A stretch of 64,000 nt of DNA from an uncultured Roseateles sp. (lineage in GTDB: Bacteria; Pseudomonadota; Gammaproteobacteria; Burkholderiales; Burkholderiaceae_C): positions 1,488,001 through 1,552,000 of the forward strand of contig NZ_OY729424.1 in the NCBI RefSeq assembly GCF_963422335.1, in the 5' to 3' direction. The position numbers and the translations under genes are program-made. Below the pieces are notes generated by a model. That model had not been told where the DNA came from and searched no databases. It saw nothing but the letters and a program-made list of their open reading frames with translations. This document shows, in pieces, positions 56,906 through 64,000 of the stretch (its first letter is position 1; each line of letters begins with the position of its first letter).

Positions 56906-56945
56906 CCCTCGGAGCGCCTCCTGCCGGAGGTTCCGAGGGGTCTTT
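56906..56945 (+). terminator. Probable terminator after the HAF-repeat gene
   Basis: A two-part stem (CCCTCGGA / TCCGAGGG enclosing CCTCC / GGAGG) with a short T-containing tail, 8 bp after the stop. Confidence 0.65.
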
Positions 56946-56970
56946 GCCCCGAGTCAACGACAATCGGGGC

Positions 56971-58863
56971 ATGGCAGTCCTCTCAATCACCAATGCGCAT
57001 CTTGCTTTCGGCCACGTGGCCCTGCTGGATGGCGCTTCGTTCTCGCTGGAAGTTGGCGAGCGTGTCGGCCTCATTGGCCGCAATGGCACGGGCAAGTCCT
57101 CGCTGCTGAAAATCCTCGCCGGCATCGAAAAGCTCGATGACGGCCTGCTGCAGCTGCAGCAGGGCCTGACCAGCGTCTATGTGCCGCAGGAGCCCGAACT
57201 GCGCGCCGAGGCAACCATCTTCGACGTCGTCAGCGAGGGCGTGGCCGAGGCCAAGGCCCTGCGCGAGCGCTACGAGATCCACGACGAGAACGACGATCTG
57301 GCCTGGGTGCAGGAGCGCATCGAGCAGATCGGCGCCTGGAACTGGGAGCAGCGGGTCGAGGAGACCCTGCACCGGCTGGACCTGGACGGCGAGCGCGTCA
57401 TCGGCACGCTGTCCGGCGGCCTGAAGAAGCGCGTTGCCCTGGCCCGCGCGCTGGTGGCCCAGCCCGACGTGCTGCTGCTGGACGAGCCGACCAACCACCT
57501 GGACCTGGACGCGATCACCTGGCTGGAAGAGTTGCTGAACAGTTTCAAGGGCTCGTTGCTGCTGATCACCCACGATCGGGCCTTCCTGGACAACGTCGCC
57601 AACCGCATCATGGAGCTGGACCGTGGTCAGCTGCGCAGCTACCCGGGCAACTTCGCCGCCTTCACCGCCGCCAAGGAATACGAGCTGCAGAACGAGGCGC
57701 TGTTCAATGCCCGCTTCGACAAACTGCTGGCGCAGGAGGAAATCTGGATACGCAAGGGCGTCGAGGCCCGCCGCACCCGCAGCGTGGCGCGCATCCAGCG
57801 CCTGGACGTGATGCGCCAGGCCCATGCGGCGCGGCGTGACGTGCAGGGCAAGGTCAAGCTGGACATCGACACCGGCGGCGCCAGCGGCAAGATCGTGGCC
57901 ACCCTGGAGAACGTGTTCAAGAGCTATGGCGGCCGCACCATCGTGCGTGACTTCACCGCCACCATCCTGCGCGGCGACAAGGTCGGCCTGGTCGGCCCCA
58001 ACGGTGCCGGCAAGACCACGCTGCTGAAGATGATCCTCGGCGAGCTGGCCCCCGACAGCGGCAAGATCACCCAGGGCACGCGCATGAGCGTGGCCTATTT
58101 CGACCAGATGCGCGATACGCTGGATCTGGAGGCGACGCTGGCCGACACCATCAGCCCCGGCAGCGAGTGGATCGAGATCGGCAACCAGAAAAAGCATGTG
58201 AAGAGCTATCTGGGCGACTTCCTGTTCTCGCCGGCGCGCGCCAATTCGCCGGTCAAGAGCCTGTCAGGTGGCGAGCGCAACCGCCTGCTGCTCGCCCGTC
58301 TGTTCGCGCGGCCCGCCAATGTGCTGGTGCTCGACGAGCCGACCAATGACCTGGACATCGAGACGCTGGAGCTGCTGGAAGAACTGCTGGACGAGTACGA
58401 CGGCACCGTCTTCCTGGTCAGCCACGACCGGCGCTTTCTGGACAATGTGGTGACCTCGACGATAGTCTGCGAGGGCGATGGCCGCTGGCAGGAATATGAA
58501 GGCGGGGTCGAGGACTGGCTGCGCCAGAGCAAGCGCGCGATGGCCATCCGTGCCAAGGAGCAGGCCGCGGCGCCTGCACCGGCTCCCATGGCGGCTCCCG
58601 CTCCCGCTCCCGCTCCCGCTGTAGCTGCTCCGGCAGCCAAGGTCCGCAAGCTCAGCTACAAGGAACAGCGCGAGCTGGACGAATTGCCCGCCCGCATCGC
58701 CAAGCTGGAGGCCGAGCAGGCCGAGCTGAACGCGCAGCTGTCCGGCACCGATCTCTACAGCCAGGGCGCGGCGCGCCTGGCCGAGGTGCAGGTGCGCTTC
58801 GCCAAGAGCGAGGAAGAGCTGCTGGCCGCGATGGAACGCTGGGAAGAGCTGGGTGCACGCTGA
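56971..58863 (+). CDS. uup: ABC-F ATPase Uup
   Basis: A 630-residue soluble ABC protein with two ATPase domains. Walker A GRNGTGKSS and GPNGAGKTT; signatures TLSGGLKKRVALARAL and SLSGGERNRLLLARL; Walker B VLLLDEPTNHLD and VLVLDEPTNDLD. The C-terminal region has an Ala/Pro linker encoded by four GCTCCC repeats (58594-58617) and a coiled coil (ELDELPARIAKLEAEQAEL), typical of Uup, which binds DNA and ribosomes. ATG 56971 is the family start. It overlaps the methyltransferase gene by 11 bp. Confidence 0.95.
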   Translation: MAVLSITNAHLAFGHVALLDGASFSLEVGERVGLIGRNGTGKSSLLKILAGIEKLDDGLLQLQQGLTSVYVPQEPELRAEATIFDVVSEGVAEAKALRERYEIHDENDDLAWVQERIEQIGAWNWEQRVEETLHRLDLDGERVIGTLSGGLKKRVALARALVAQPDVLLLDEPTNHLDLDAITWLEELLNSFKGSLLLITHDRAFLDNVANRIMELDRGQLRSYPGNFAAFTAAKEYELQNEALFNARFDKLLAQEEIWIRKGVEARRTRSVARIQRLDVMRQAHAARRDVQGKVKLDIDTGGASGKIVATLENVFKSYGGRTIVRDFTATILRGDKVGLVGPNGAGKTTLLKMILGELAPDSGKITQGTRMSVAYFDQMRDTLDLEATLADTISPGSEWIEIGNQKKHVKSYLGDFLFSPARANSPVKSLSGGERNRLLLARLFARPANVLVLDEPTNDLDIETLELLEELLDEYDGTVFLVSHDRRFLDNVVTSTIVCEGDGRWQEYEGGVEDWLRQSKRAMAIRAKEQAAAPAPAPMAAPAPAPAPAVAAPAAKVRKLSYKEQRELDELPARIAKLEAEQAELNAQLSGTDLYSQGAARLAEVQVRFAKSEEELLAAMERWEELGAR

Positions 58864-60070
58864 AGACAACGATCTGCAAGACGCCGAACAGCGCTTTCTG
58901 GCGCTGCTGGGCGACAGCCTGGCCCAGGGCGGCTTTGCCCAGCTGCTGCTGAGCAAGCACCGCGGCGCCTCGCCCGATCTGCAGCGCGTGACCGTGCGCG
59001 AGGTGCAGCTGAAGGGCCAGGCGGTGCTGTCTTTTCTGTTCAAGCACCAGACCAGGGACATCACCAAGAACTTCGCCCGGGACGAGGGCCTGGCCCAGGT
59101 GCGCGCGCTGCTGTGGAATGACTTCCAGAACGCGCATCTGCACACGGTCGATCAGGAGATACAGCTGGCCTACAGCCGCAAGGGCAAGGCCAGCCTGCGC
59201 GTGGGCAAGGCCAGTGGCGTTGTGGTGGCGGCTGAGGCGGGACACGACAAGCAGAAGCACCGCTTCCTCGAACTGAACCGGCCTTTTCTGCACGAACTGG
59301 GCGTGACCAACGCCCAGGGCGAGCTGATCCCGGCGATGTCGCGCAAGTGGCGTCAGATCAACAAATTCGTCGAGGTGTTCTCGCACGCACTGGCGGCTTC
59401 GACACTGGCCACCGAGGGCGCCATTCACGTGGCCGACTTCGGCTCCGGCAAAGGCTATCTGACCTTTGCGATGCACGACTATCTGCGCCACGGCCTGAAG
59501 CGCGAGGCCACCGTCACCGGCGTCGAGCTGCGCGAGGACATGGTGGCCCTGTGCAGCGGCGTGATCAAGCGCCTGGGCCTGCAGGGCATGGACTATCACC
59601 AGGGTGATGTGCGCTCGTACACCCCACTCGCGCTGAATGTGATGATTGCGCTGCATGCCTGCGATGTGGCGACCGACTACGCCATCCACCTGGGCCTGCG
59701 CGCCGGCGCCGACATCATCATGTGCTCGCCCTGCTGCCACAAGCAGCTGCGGCCGCAGATGCAGTCGCCTGGAGTGCTGAATGGCATGCTGCGCCACGGC
59801 ATCCACCTGGGCCAGCAGGCCGAGATGGTGACCGACTCGCTGCGCGCGCTGCTGCTGGACGCCTGCGGCTACGACACCCAGGTGTTCGAGTTCGTGGCGC
59901 TGGAGCACACCAGCAAGAACAAGATGATTCTGGCCGTCAAGCGCGCAACACCTGGCCCCAACGCGGAGGCGGTGGCGCAGATACGCGACATCAAGGACTT
60001 CTATGCGGTGCGCGAGCAGTGCCTGGAGACGCTGCTGCGCGCCGACGGCATCTTGCCGGCGCTGGCTTAG
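58853..60070 (+). CDS. SAM-dependent methyltransferase (Methyltransf_32 type)
   Basis: A 405-residue protein. The C-terminal Rossmann-type domain has SAM motif I VADFGSGKGYLTFAM (about 197-211), an acidic end in GVELRED, ALHACDVATDYA and a conserved CSPCCHKQLR, as in the Methyltransf_32 family that includes METTL25-like and RRNAD1-like proteins. The N-terminal 180 residues are specific to a bacterial group. The substrate is unknown; RNA is possible. It starts with GTG inside uup and ends overlapping the convergent lipoprotein gene by 4 bp. Confidence 0.87.
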   Translation: MHAEDNDLQDAEQRFLALLGDSLAQGGFAQLLLSKHRGASPDLQRVTVREVQLKGQAVLSFLFKHQTRDITKNFARDEGLAQVRALLWNDFQNAHLHTVDQEIQLAYSRKGKASLRVGKASGVVVAAEAGHDKQKHRFLELNRPFLHELGVTNAQGELIPAMSRKWRQINKFVEVFSHALAASTLATEGAIHVADFGSGKGYLTFAMHDYLRHGLKREATVTGVELREDMVALCSGVIKRLGLQGMDYHQGDVRSYTPLALNVMIALHACDVATDYAIHLGLRAGADIIMCSPCCHKQLRPQMQSPGVLNGMLRHGIHLGQQAEMVTDSLRALLLDACGYDTQVFEFVALEHTSKNKMILAVKRATPGPNAEAVAQIRDIKDFYAVREQCLETLLRADGILPALA

Positions 60071-60603
60071 GCGCAGGCCTTGGGCGCCTCACGCGGCACC
60101 TCCACCCGCTTCAGCGTCAACGGACCCAGCAGCAGGCGGTCGTCGGTGGCGCGCAGCTCCATCACCAGCTGGCCGGTGGCGCTGTCGGCCTTGATGGACA
60201 GGTTCGCCGCGATGTGCTCGATCTGGCCGCCGGCCGTGTAGCTGCCGAAGAACAGGCCGTCGCCATTGGGCAGTACGCCAAATTCACCGCTGTAGTCGAG
60301 CTTGGGGCAGCCGCGCTGCAAGATCACCTTGCTGGCGTCGAAGCTGACCAGCAGGTCGGTATCGGGCGCCACGGTCGCGTACTGGATAGGCCTGGTGCCT
60401 TGCCGGTCTTCGGTGGCCATCGGTTCGGTGGGGCAGCGCAGCAACGCACGGAAGTCGGCGCTGCAGACCGAGGTGGCCTTGGCGCCGGCCAGCCAGAGGT
60501 ATTCGGAGTCACCGCCGCCTCCAGTGCCGCCGGTCCCTGGCCCACATCCGCTGGCCAACACGAGCAGCACGCTCAGAAAGAGTTTGCGGACCAAGTCAGT
60601 CAC
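60067..60603 (-). CDS. Putative lipoprotein
   Basis: A 178-residue protein with lipoprotein signal: KLFLSVLLVLASGC, lipidated Cys at about residue 20, then a Gly-rich linker (GTGGTGGGG). The mature part is strand-rich with three further Cys (SVCSAD, LLRCPT, RGCPKL). No family is recognised. It starts with GTG whose bases overlap the stop of the upstream DUF6502-like gene (GTGA), so the two form an operon. Confidence 0.8.
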   Translation of the reverse strand: MTDLVRKLFLSVLLVLASGCGPGTGGTGGGGDSEYLWLAGAKATSVCSADFRALLRCPTEPMATEDRQGTRPIQYATVAPDTDLLVSFDASKVILQRGCPKLDYSGEFGVLPNGDGLFFGSYTAGGQIEHIAANLSIKADSATGQLVMELRATDDRLLLGPLTLKRVEVPREAPKACA

Positions 60604-61412
60604 AGTCGATCACCTTTGTCTGAATAGAAGTACACGCCGAAGCGTGCGCGATGTGTTCTGTCCTCGGCCTTGGCGCTCAGTGCGTCGCTGTCAAAACGTT
60701 CTTGCGCTTCGGCCATGACACTCTCGAAGGCTTGTTTCCAGGCAAGTACCGACACTTTCTGAAGCCGGTCTGCGGAGACTTCCGTGATCTCATCGACGAA
60801 TAGCGCCTGTTCGAGAAAGTCCGCCTCGCCCTGCAAGTTGCGACTCGCAGCCGCCAGGTGGTCATGCAGGTTGTCCGCGAAGAGCGAGGCCATCTCCTGC
60901 AGACCTTTGCGCGGAATGAAGCCAACGGTCAGCATTCGCACGCCCTCTGCCTCCTCGGCGGCAACGCCCAAGCGCTGCAGCTCATCCAGCACTGCTCGCG
61001 GGCGCACATCGCTGCTCACTTCGGTGACCAACTGATCAAAGCTGCCTTCGCCGCTGCGTGGCAAGACTCTGGCTTTGCCCGGGCCATCCGAGAATGCCGT
61101 GGCGTGGAGCCAACGGGCAACGACTTGGGATACCAGGCTTGTTGGCTCCTGCACGCCTGCGTCGTCCTCCGGCGCCAGCCGCGTCAGATTGCGCACATCG
61201 CGCCGGTGCACGCCCGACAGCAGGCTCACCGCGCTGTCGGTGGTCGGGCGGCCCAGGCTGTTCAGTTCGTCATGGGCGGCCTGCAGGAATACCGGCTTCA
61301 GCGCCTGGGCGAAGGCGGTGTAGGTCACGCCGTTCTTCAGCAGCAGGCGTGCCAAGGGCCGCATGACCTTGAGCACGCAGGCGAGAACGATATGGGAGCT
61401 GGACTGACTCAT
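60600..61412 (-). CDS. DUF6502-like protein
   Basis: A 270-residue protein. HIVLACVLKVMRPLARLLLK then NGVTYTAFAQALKPVFLQAA near the start is characteristic of a betaproteobacterial family of unknown function whose N-terminal part reads like a winged-helix DNA-binding domain (RPTTDSAVSLLSGVHRRDVR as recognition helix region). If so, it could bind the palindrome 86 bp upstream of its start. ATG 61412 is preferred over 61466. It is followed by a lipoprotein gene with overlapping stop and start. Confidence 0.85.
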   Translation of the reverse strand: MSQSSSHIVLACVLKVMRPLARLLLKNGVTYTAFAQALKPVFLQAAHDELNSLGRPTTDSAVSLLSGVHRRDVRNLTRLAPEDDAGVQEPTSLVSQVVARWLHATAFSDGPGKARVLPRSGEGSFDQLVTEVSSDVRPRAVLDELQRLGVAAEEAEGVRMLTVGFIPRKGLQEMASLFADNLHDHLAAASRNLQGEADFLEQALFVDEITEVSADRLQKVSVLAWKQAFESVMAEAQERFDSDALSAKAEDRTHRARFGVYFYSDKGDRL

Positions 61413-61497
61413 CCGCGCGGACCTTAACTGATTTTCTGCGGCTGTCTGGATCGGGCTGACCAGCAATTCGCAAACGCGATTGACCGGTTTTGATTGC

Positions 61498-61514
61498 GTG
61501 GGATATTATCCCAC
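61498..61514. promoter_or_regulatory. Palindromic site in the divergent promoter region
   Basis: GTGGGATA-T-TATCCCAC, perfect 8-bp arms. It lies between the DUF6502-like gene and the lipoprotein gene at 61540, and contains TATTAT, a good -10-like sequence. A repressor bound here would cover the promoter. Confidence 0.65.
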
Positions 61515-61539
61515 AACACCAATCCCCTGGAGAAATGTC

Positions 61540-62844
61540 ATGTCGGTGAAACGGTATTTGTGGGTCGGCGCGCTGGCGTCCACCCTGGCAGCCTGTGGCG
61601 GTGGCGGCGACGCCGGCCTGCCGAGCAACCCCACGCTGACGCTCAGCGGTACGGCGGCCGTGGGGCTGGCCATCGCCAATGCGCCGCTGAAGGTCAAATG
61701 CCAGGGCGGCAGTGGTGCAGCCACCACCGGCGCCGATGGCAGCTACACGGTCAAGCTGGCCGGCGGCGGTCTGCCCTGTGCCGTCGAGGTGCAATTGCCG
61801 GCCGATGGCGGCAAGCTGCACTCGGTGGTGGCCGGCACCGGCGTCGTCGCCGTGGCCAATGTGACACCGCTGACCGAAATGCTGGCCGCCCGTGTGGCCC
61901 GCAAGGACATGGCGGCCTTCTTTGATGGCTATGACGCCGCTGCGGCCAAGCTGCTGACGCCGGTGGCGCTGAAGAATGCCCAGGGTGAGGTCACCAGTTT
62001 GCTGACGGGCACGGTGGACACCAGCAAGTTGAAGGACTTCGTGGCCGATCCGCTGAAGGCAGCCACGCCGGCCAACCCGACCGGTGGCGACGCCCATGAC
62101 AAGCTGCTGGACCAACTGCGCGCCAAGCTCAGCAAGGAGAAGTTCAAGGAGATGGTCACCCTGCTGGCCTCGGGCAAGCCCCTGCCCGATCCAGCGCCCG
62201 GGCCCTTTCAACCCGTTCTCGAGGTTCAGCCCACCGCGCTTTCTCTAGGCATGGGCAGCTCGCGCTATCTGCTGGCATCGATCAACTATCCGGACGGCAT
62301 CTTCTACATCCGCCAGCCGGTCAGCTGGTCGGTGGTCGAGGTGGACGGCGGCAAGGTCGACGCGATCAGCGGCCTCTACACCGCCCCGATGAAGGCTGGC
62401 ACCTACCATGTGCGTGCCACGCGGGACGACTTCCCCACCGTGGTCAAGCTGGTGACGGTGACGGTGACCTACTTCCAGTCGCTGGAGCAGGGCAATCTGT
62501 CGGGCGTCACCACCGCTCAGAACACCGTGGTGCGGGACGCCACGGCCTGGGCCGCCCTGTGGGCGCAGCACAAGAAGGCCACCGGCTCCACCACGCCGGT
62601 GACGCCGCCTGCGGTGGACTTTGCCAAGGACATGGTCGTGGCCGTGTTCCTGGGCAACAGCCCCGGCGGTTGCGACGGCGTCAACATCACCAGCGCCAAC
62701 CAGGGCACGGCCAAGCTGAGCGTCGAGTACCAGGCCACCACCGCGCCGGTCAGCACCGTTTGCCCGGCGGTGATCAGCACGCCGGCGCACATCGTCACCG
62801 TGCCCAGGAGCACCACGCCGGTGGAGTTTGTTCTGAAGCCCTAA
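61540..62844 (+). CDS. Lipoprotein with PrcB-like C-terminal domain
   Basis: A 434-residue protein. Lipoprotein signal MSVKRYLWVGALASTLAAC, then a Gly-rich linker. An Ig/carboxypeptidase-like domain comes first (TLSGTAAVGLAIANAPLKVK, GADGSYTVKL), a helical middle follows, a further Ig-like part lies at about 225-325, and the C-terminal 100 residues (VVRDATAWAALWAQHKK, FAKDMVVAVFLGNSPGGC) resemble the PrcB C-terminal domain. ATG 61540 has GGAG upstream. It ends in a 4-bp overlap with the convergent E2 gene. The function is unknown. Confidence 0.83.
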   Translation: MSVKRYLWVGALASTLAACGGGGDAGLPSNPTLTLSGTAAVGLAIANAPLKVKCQGGSGAATTGADGSYTVKLAGGGLPCAVEVQLPADGGKLHSVVAGTGVVAVANVTPLTEMLAARVARKDMAAFFDGYDAAAAKLLTPVALKNAQGEVTSLLTGTVDTSKLKDFVADPLKAATPANPTGGDAHDKLLDQLRAKLSKEKFKEMVTLLASGKPLPDPAPGPFQPVLEVQPTALSLGMGSSRYLLASINYPDGIFYIRQPVSWSVVEVDGGKVDAISGLYTAPMKAGTYHVRATRDDFPTVVKLVTVTVTYFQSLEQGNLSGVTTAQNTVVRDATAWAALWAQHKKATGSTTPVTPPAVDFAKDMVVAVFLGNSPGGCDGVNITSANQGTAKLSVEYQATTAPVSTVCPAVISTPAHIVTVPRSTTPVEFVLKP

Positions 62845-64000
62845 TCGACGAACAGCGTCGCCGGGCACTCCAGCATGCCGCGTATGGCCTGAATGAACTC
62901 GGCGGCATGCTGGCCGTCAACGACGCGGTGGTCGAAGGAAGAAGACAGATTCATCATCTGCCGCCCGACCACCGCGCCCTGGCGCATCACGGGCCGCTCG
63001 ACGATGCGGTTGACGCCGACGATGGCCACCTCCGGGTGGTTGATCACCGGGGTGGACATGATGCCGCCCAGGGCTCCCAGGCTGGTCAAGGTGATCGTTG
63101 ATCCAGTCAGCTCGTCACGCGTGGCCTTGCCGCTGCGCGCGGCCTCGGCCAGGCGGGCGATCTCGGCCGCGCAGCTCCACAAATCATGGGTCTCGGCATG
63201 GCGCAGCACCGGCACCATCAGGCCGGCCGGGGTCTGCGCCGCCACGCCCAGGTGCACGGCGCCGTAACGGGTGACCACGCCCTGTTCGTCGTCCAGCCGC
63301 GCATTGATCTGCGGAAATTCGCGCAGCGCGTTGACGATGGCGCGCACCAGCAGCGGCAGCACGGTCAGCTTGCCGCGGGTGGCGGCATGCTGGGCGTTAA
63401 GCCTGGCACGCAACAGCTCCAGCTCGGTGACGTCGATCTCCTCGACATAGGTGAAGTGCGGGATGCGGCGCTTGGACTCGGCCATCTTCTGCGCGATCTT
63501 GCGGCGCAGGCCGACGATCTTGATCGCCTCCTCGCCGTCACGGGCGGCCAGCGGCGCAGGCCGGGCGACAATCGGCTGCACCGGCGACGAACTGCCGTGG
63601 CGTGCGGCATGGGCCTCCAGGTCTTCGTGCATGACCCGGCCGCCGGCGCCGCTGGGCCGCACCTGCTGGATGTCGATACCCAGCTCCCAGGCGCGGCGGC
63701 GCACCGAGGGGGAGGCGATGGCGCGGTCGATCGGCGGGCGGCTGGCCAGTGGCGGTGCCGCGGGCTTTGCCACAGCGGCTACGGGCGCAGGGGTGGGGGC
63801 GCGTGCAGGCGGCGCGGCAGCGGGTACAGGGGCCGGCGCAGGTGCTGCGGCGACCGCATCGCCCTCGACCTCGATCCGCACCAGCTCCGACCCCACCGCC
63901 ATCAGCTGGCCGGCCTCGCCGCCGAGCGCCAGCACTCTGCCATGCACCGGCGACGGAATCTCCACCGTCGCCTTGTCGGTCATCACGTCGGCGACGATCT
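62841..64000 (-). CDS. bkdB: Branched-chain 2-oxoacid dehydrogenase E2 (5' end outside window)
   Basis: At least 386 residues; the start lies beyond 64000. The lipoyl domain is entered at IVADVMTDKATVEIPSPV, with the lipoylated Lys in DKA. An Ala/Pro-rich hinge follows, then the peripheral-subunit-binding domain (IASPSVRRRAWELGIDI), and the catalytic acyltransferase domain (about 150-381 of the visible part) ends with the active-site His in SSSFDHRVVDGQHAAEF. The pattern VMTDKATVEI favours the branched-chain or acetoin-type E2 over pyruvate. The E1 and E3 genes are probably upstream, outside the window. Confidence 0.9.
   Translation of the reverse strand, partial: IVADVMTDKATVEIPSPVHGRVLALGGEAGQLMAVGSELVRIEVEGDAVAAAPAPAPVPAAAPPARAPTPAPVAAVAKPAAPPLASRPPIDRAIASPSVRRRAWELGIDIQQVRPSGAGGRVMHEDLEAHAARHGSSSPVQPIVARPAPLAARDGEEAIKIVGLRRKIAQKMAESKRRIPHFTYVEEIDVTELELLRARLNAQHAATRGKLTVLPLLVRAIVNALREFPQINARLDDEQGVVTRYGAVHLGVAAQTPAGLMVPVLRHAETHDLWSCAAEIARLAEAARSGKATRDELTGSTITLTSLGALGGIMSTPVINHPEVAIVGVNRIVERPVMRQGAVVGRQMMNLSSSFDHRVVDGQHAAEFIQAIRGMLECPATLFVD

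Noticed and set aside
58594..58617. GCTCCC repeat in uup
   Set aside because: It encodes a simple Ala-Pro linker common in high-GC Uup proteins; noted in the gene entry only.

Overview
The window joins two unlike pieces of DNA. From about 29.3 kb to the end it is GC-rich chromosomal sequence of a betaproteobacterium, most likely Burkholderiales (Roseateles/Paucibacter/Rubrivivax-like). This placement is inferred from the torF-glnK-amtB order, the proteobacterial-type gshA with gshB, the PEP-CTERM proteins, the DUF6502-type protein and the codon use. From base 1 to about 29.3 kb it is lower-GC accessory DNA: a genomic island integrated in comM (yifB). The right junction is in view at about 29304. 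The left junction and the rest of comM lie outside the window.

Island, left to right. (a) 0-4.8 kb: a possible nuclease-fold protein, an H-NS-like silencer, a small ORF plus a large serine recombinase, and an overlapping XRE/RuvC-like pair. (b) 5.1-12.1 kb: a nucleotidyltransferase-fold protein and a co-directional enzyme set (HPr-kinase-like, DegT-type aminotransferase, radical SAM/SPASM, aminoglycoside-phosphotransferase-like kinase, NUDIX hydrolase). (c) 12.1-13.0 kb: no intact gene, but a decayed IS110-type transposase. (d) 13.0-18.9 kb, minus strand: a very short gene (18781-18918) for a 45-residue peptide with a double-glycine leader and an eight-residue core ARPTRVEV. It is followed by a TonB-dependent receptor, a C39-peptidase ABC exporter, a 61-residue stump resembling the start of an HlyD-type adaptor, and an unknown 354-residue protein. 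This looks like an undescribed ribosomally made, exported and possibly re-imported peptide system, and the enzymes in (b) are candidate tailoring functions. (e) 19.3-21.8 kb: an overlapping pair, a membrane protein and a NdpA/NA37-like nucleoid-associated protein, a plausible defence cassette. (f) 22.3-27.1 kb: exported or envelope proteins (trypsin-like protease, zinc-phospholipase-like protein, lipoprotein) and a barrel-fold hydrolase-like protein. (g) 27.2-29.3 kb: an HTH/zinc-motif regulator, two palindromic operators, and the serine recombinase that borders comM.

Chromosome, left to right: truncated comM; a sigma-54/NtrC-type control region before torF-glnK-amtB; psd; a SPOR-like membrane protein; trhO and a pseudouridine synthase; cytochrome b561; gshA; kup; a PEP-CTERM protein; a class II glutamine amidotransferase; a BenE-type transporter; gshB; a glutaminyl cyclase; an SHMT-like enzyme divergent from a LysR regulator; the glutathione-dependent formaldehyde pair frmA-fghA; a small Cys-rich protein; slyX; an exported FAH-fold protein; a propeller-GGDEF sensor; a HAF-repeat PEP-CTERM protein; the ABC-F protein Uup; a methyltransferase; two lipoproteins; a DUF6502-like protein; and the 5'-incomplete E2 subunit of a branched-chain 2-oxoacid dehydrogenase.
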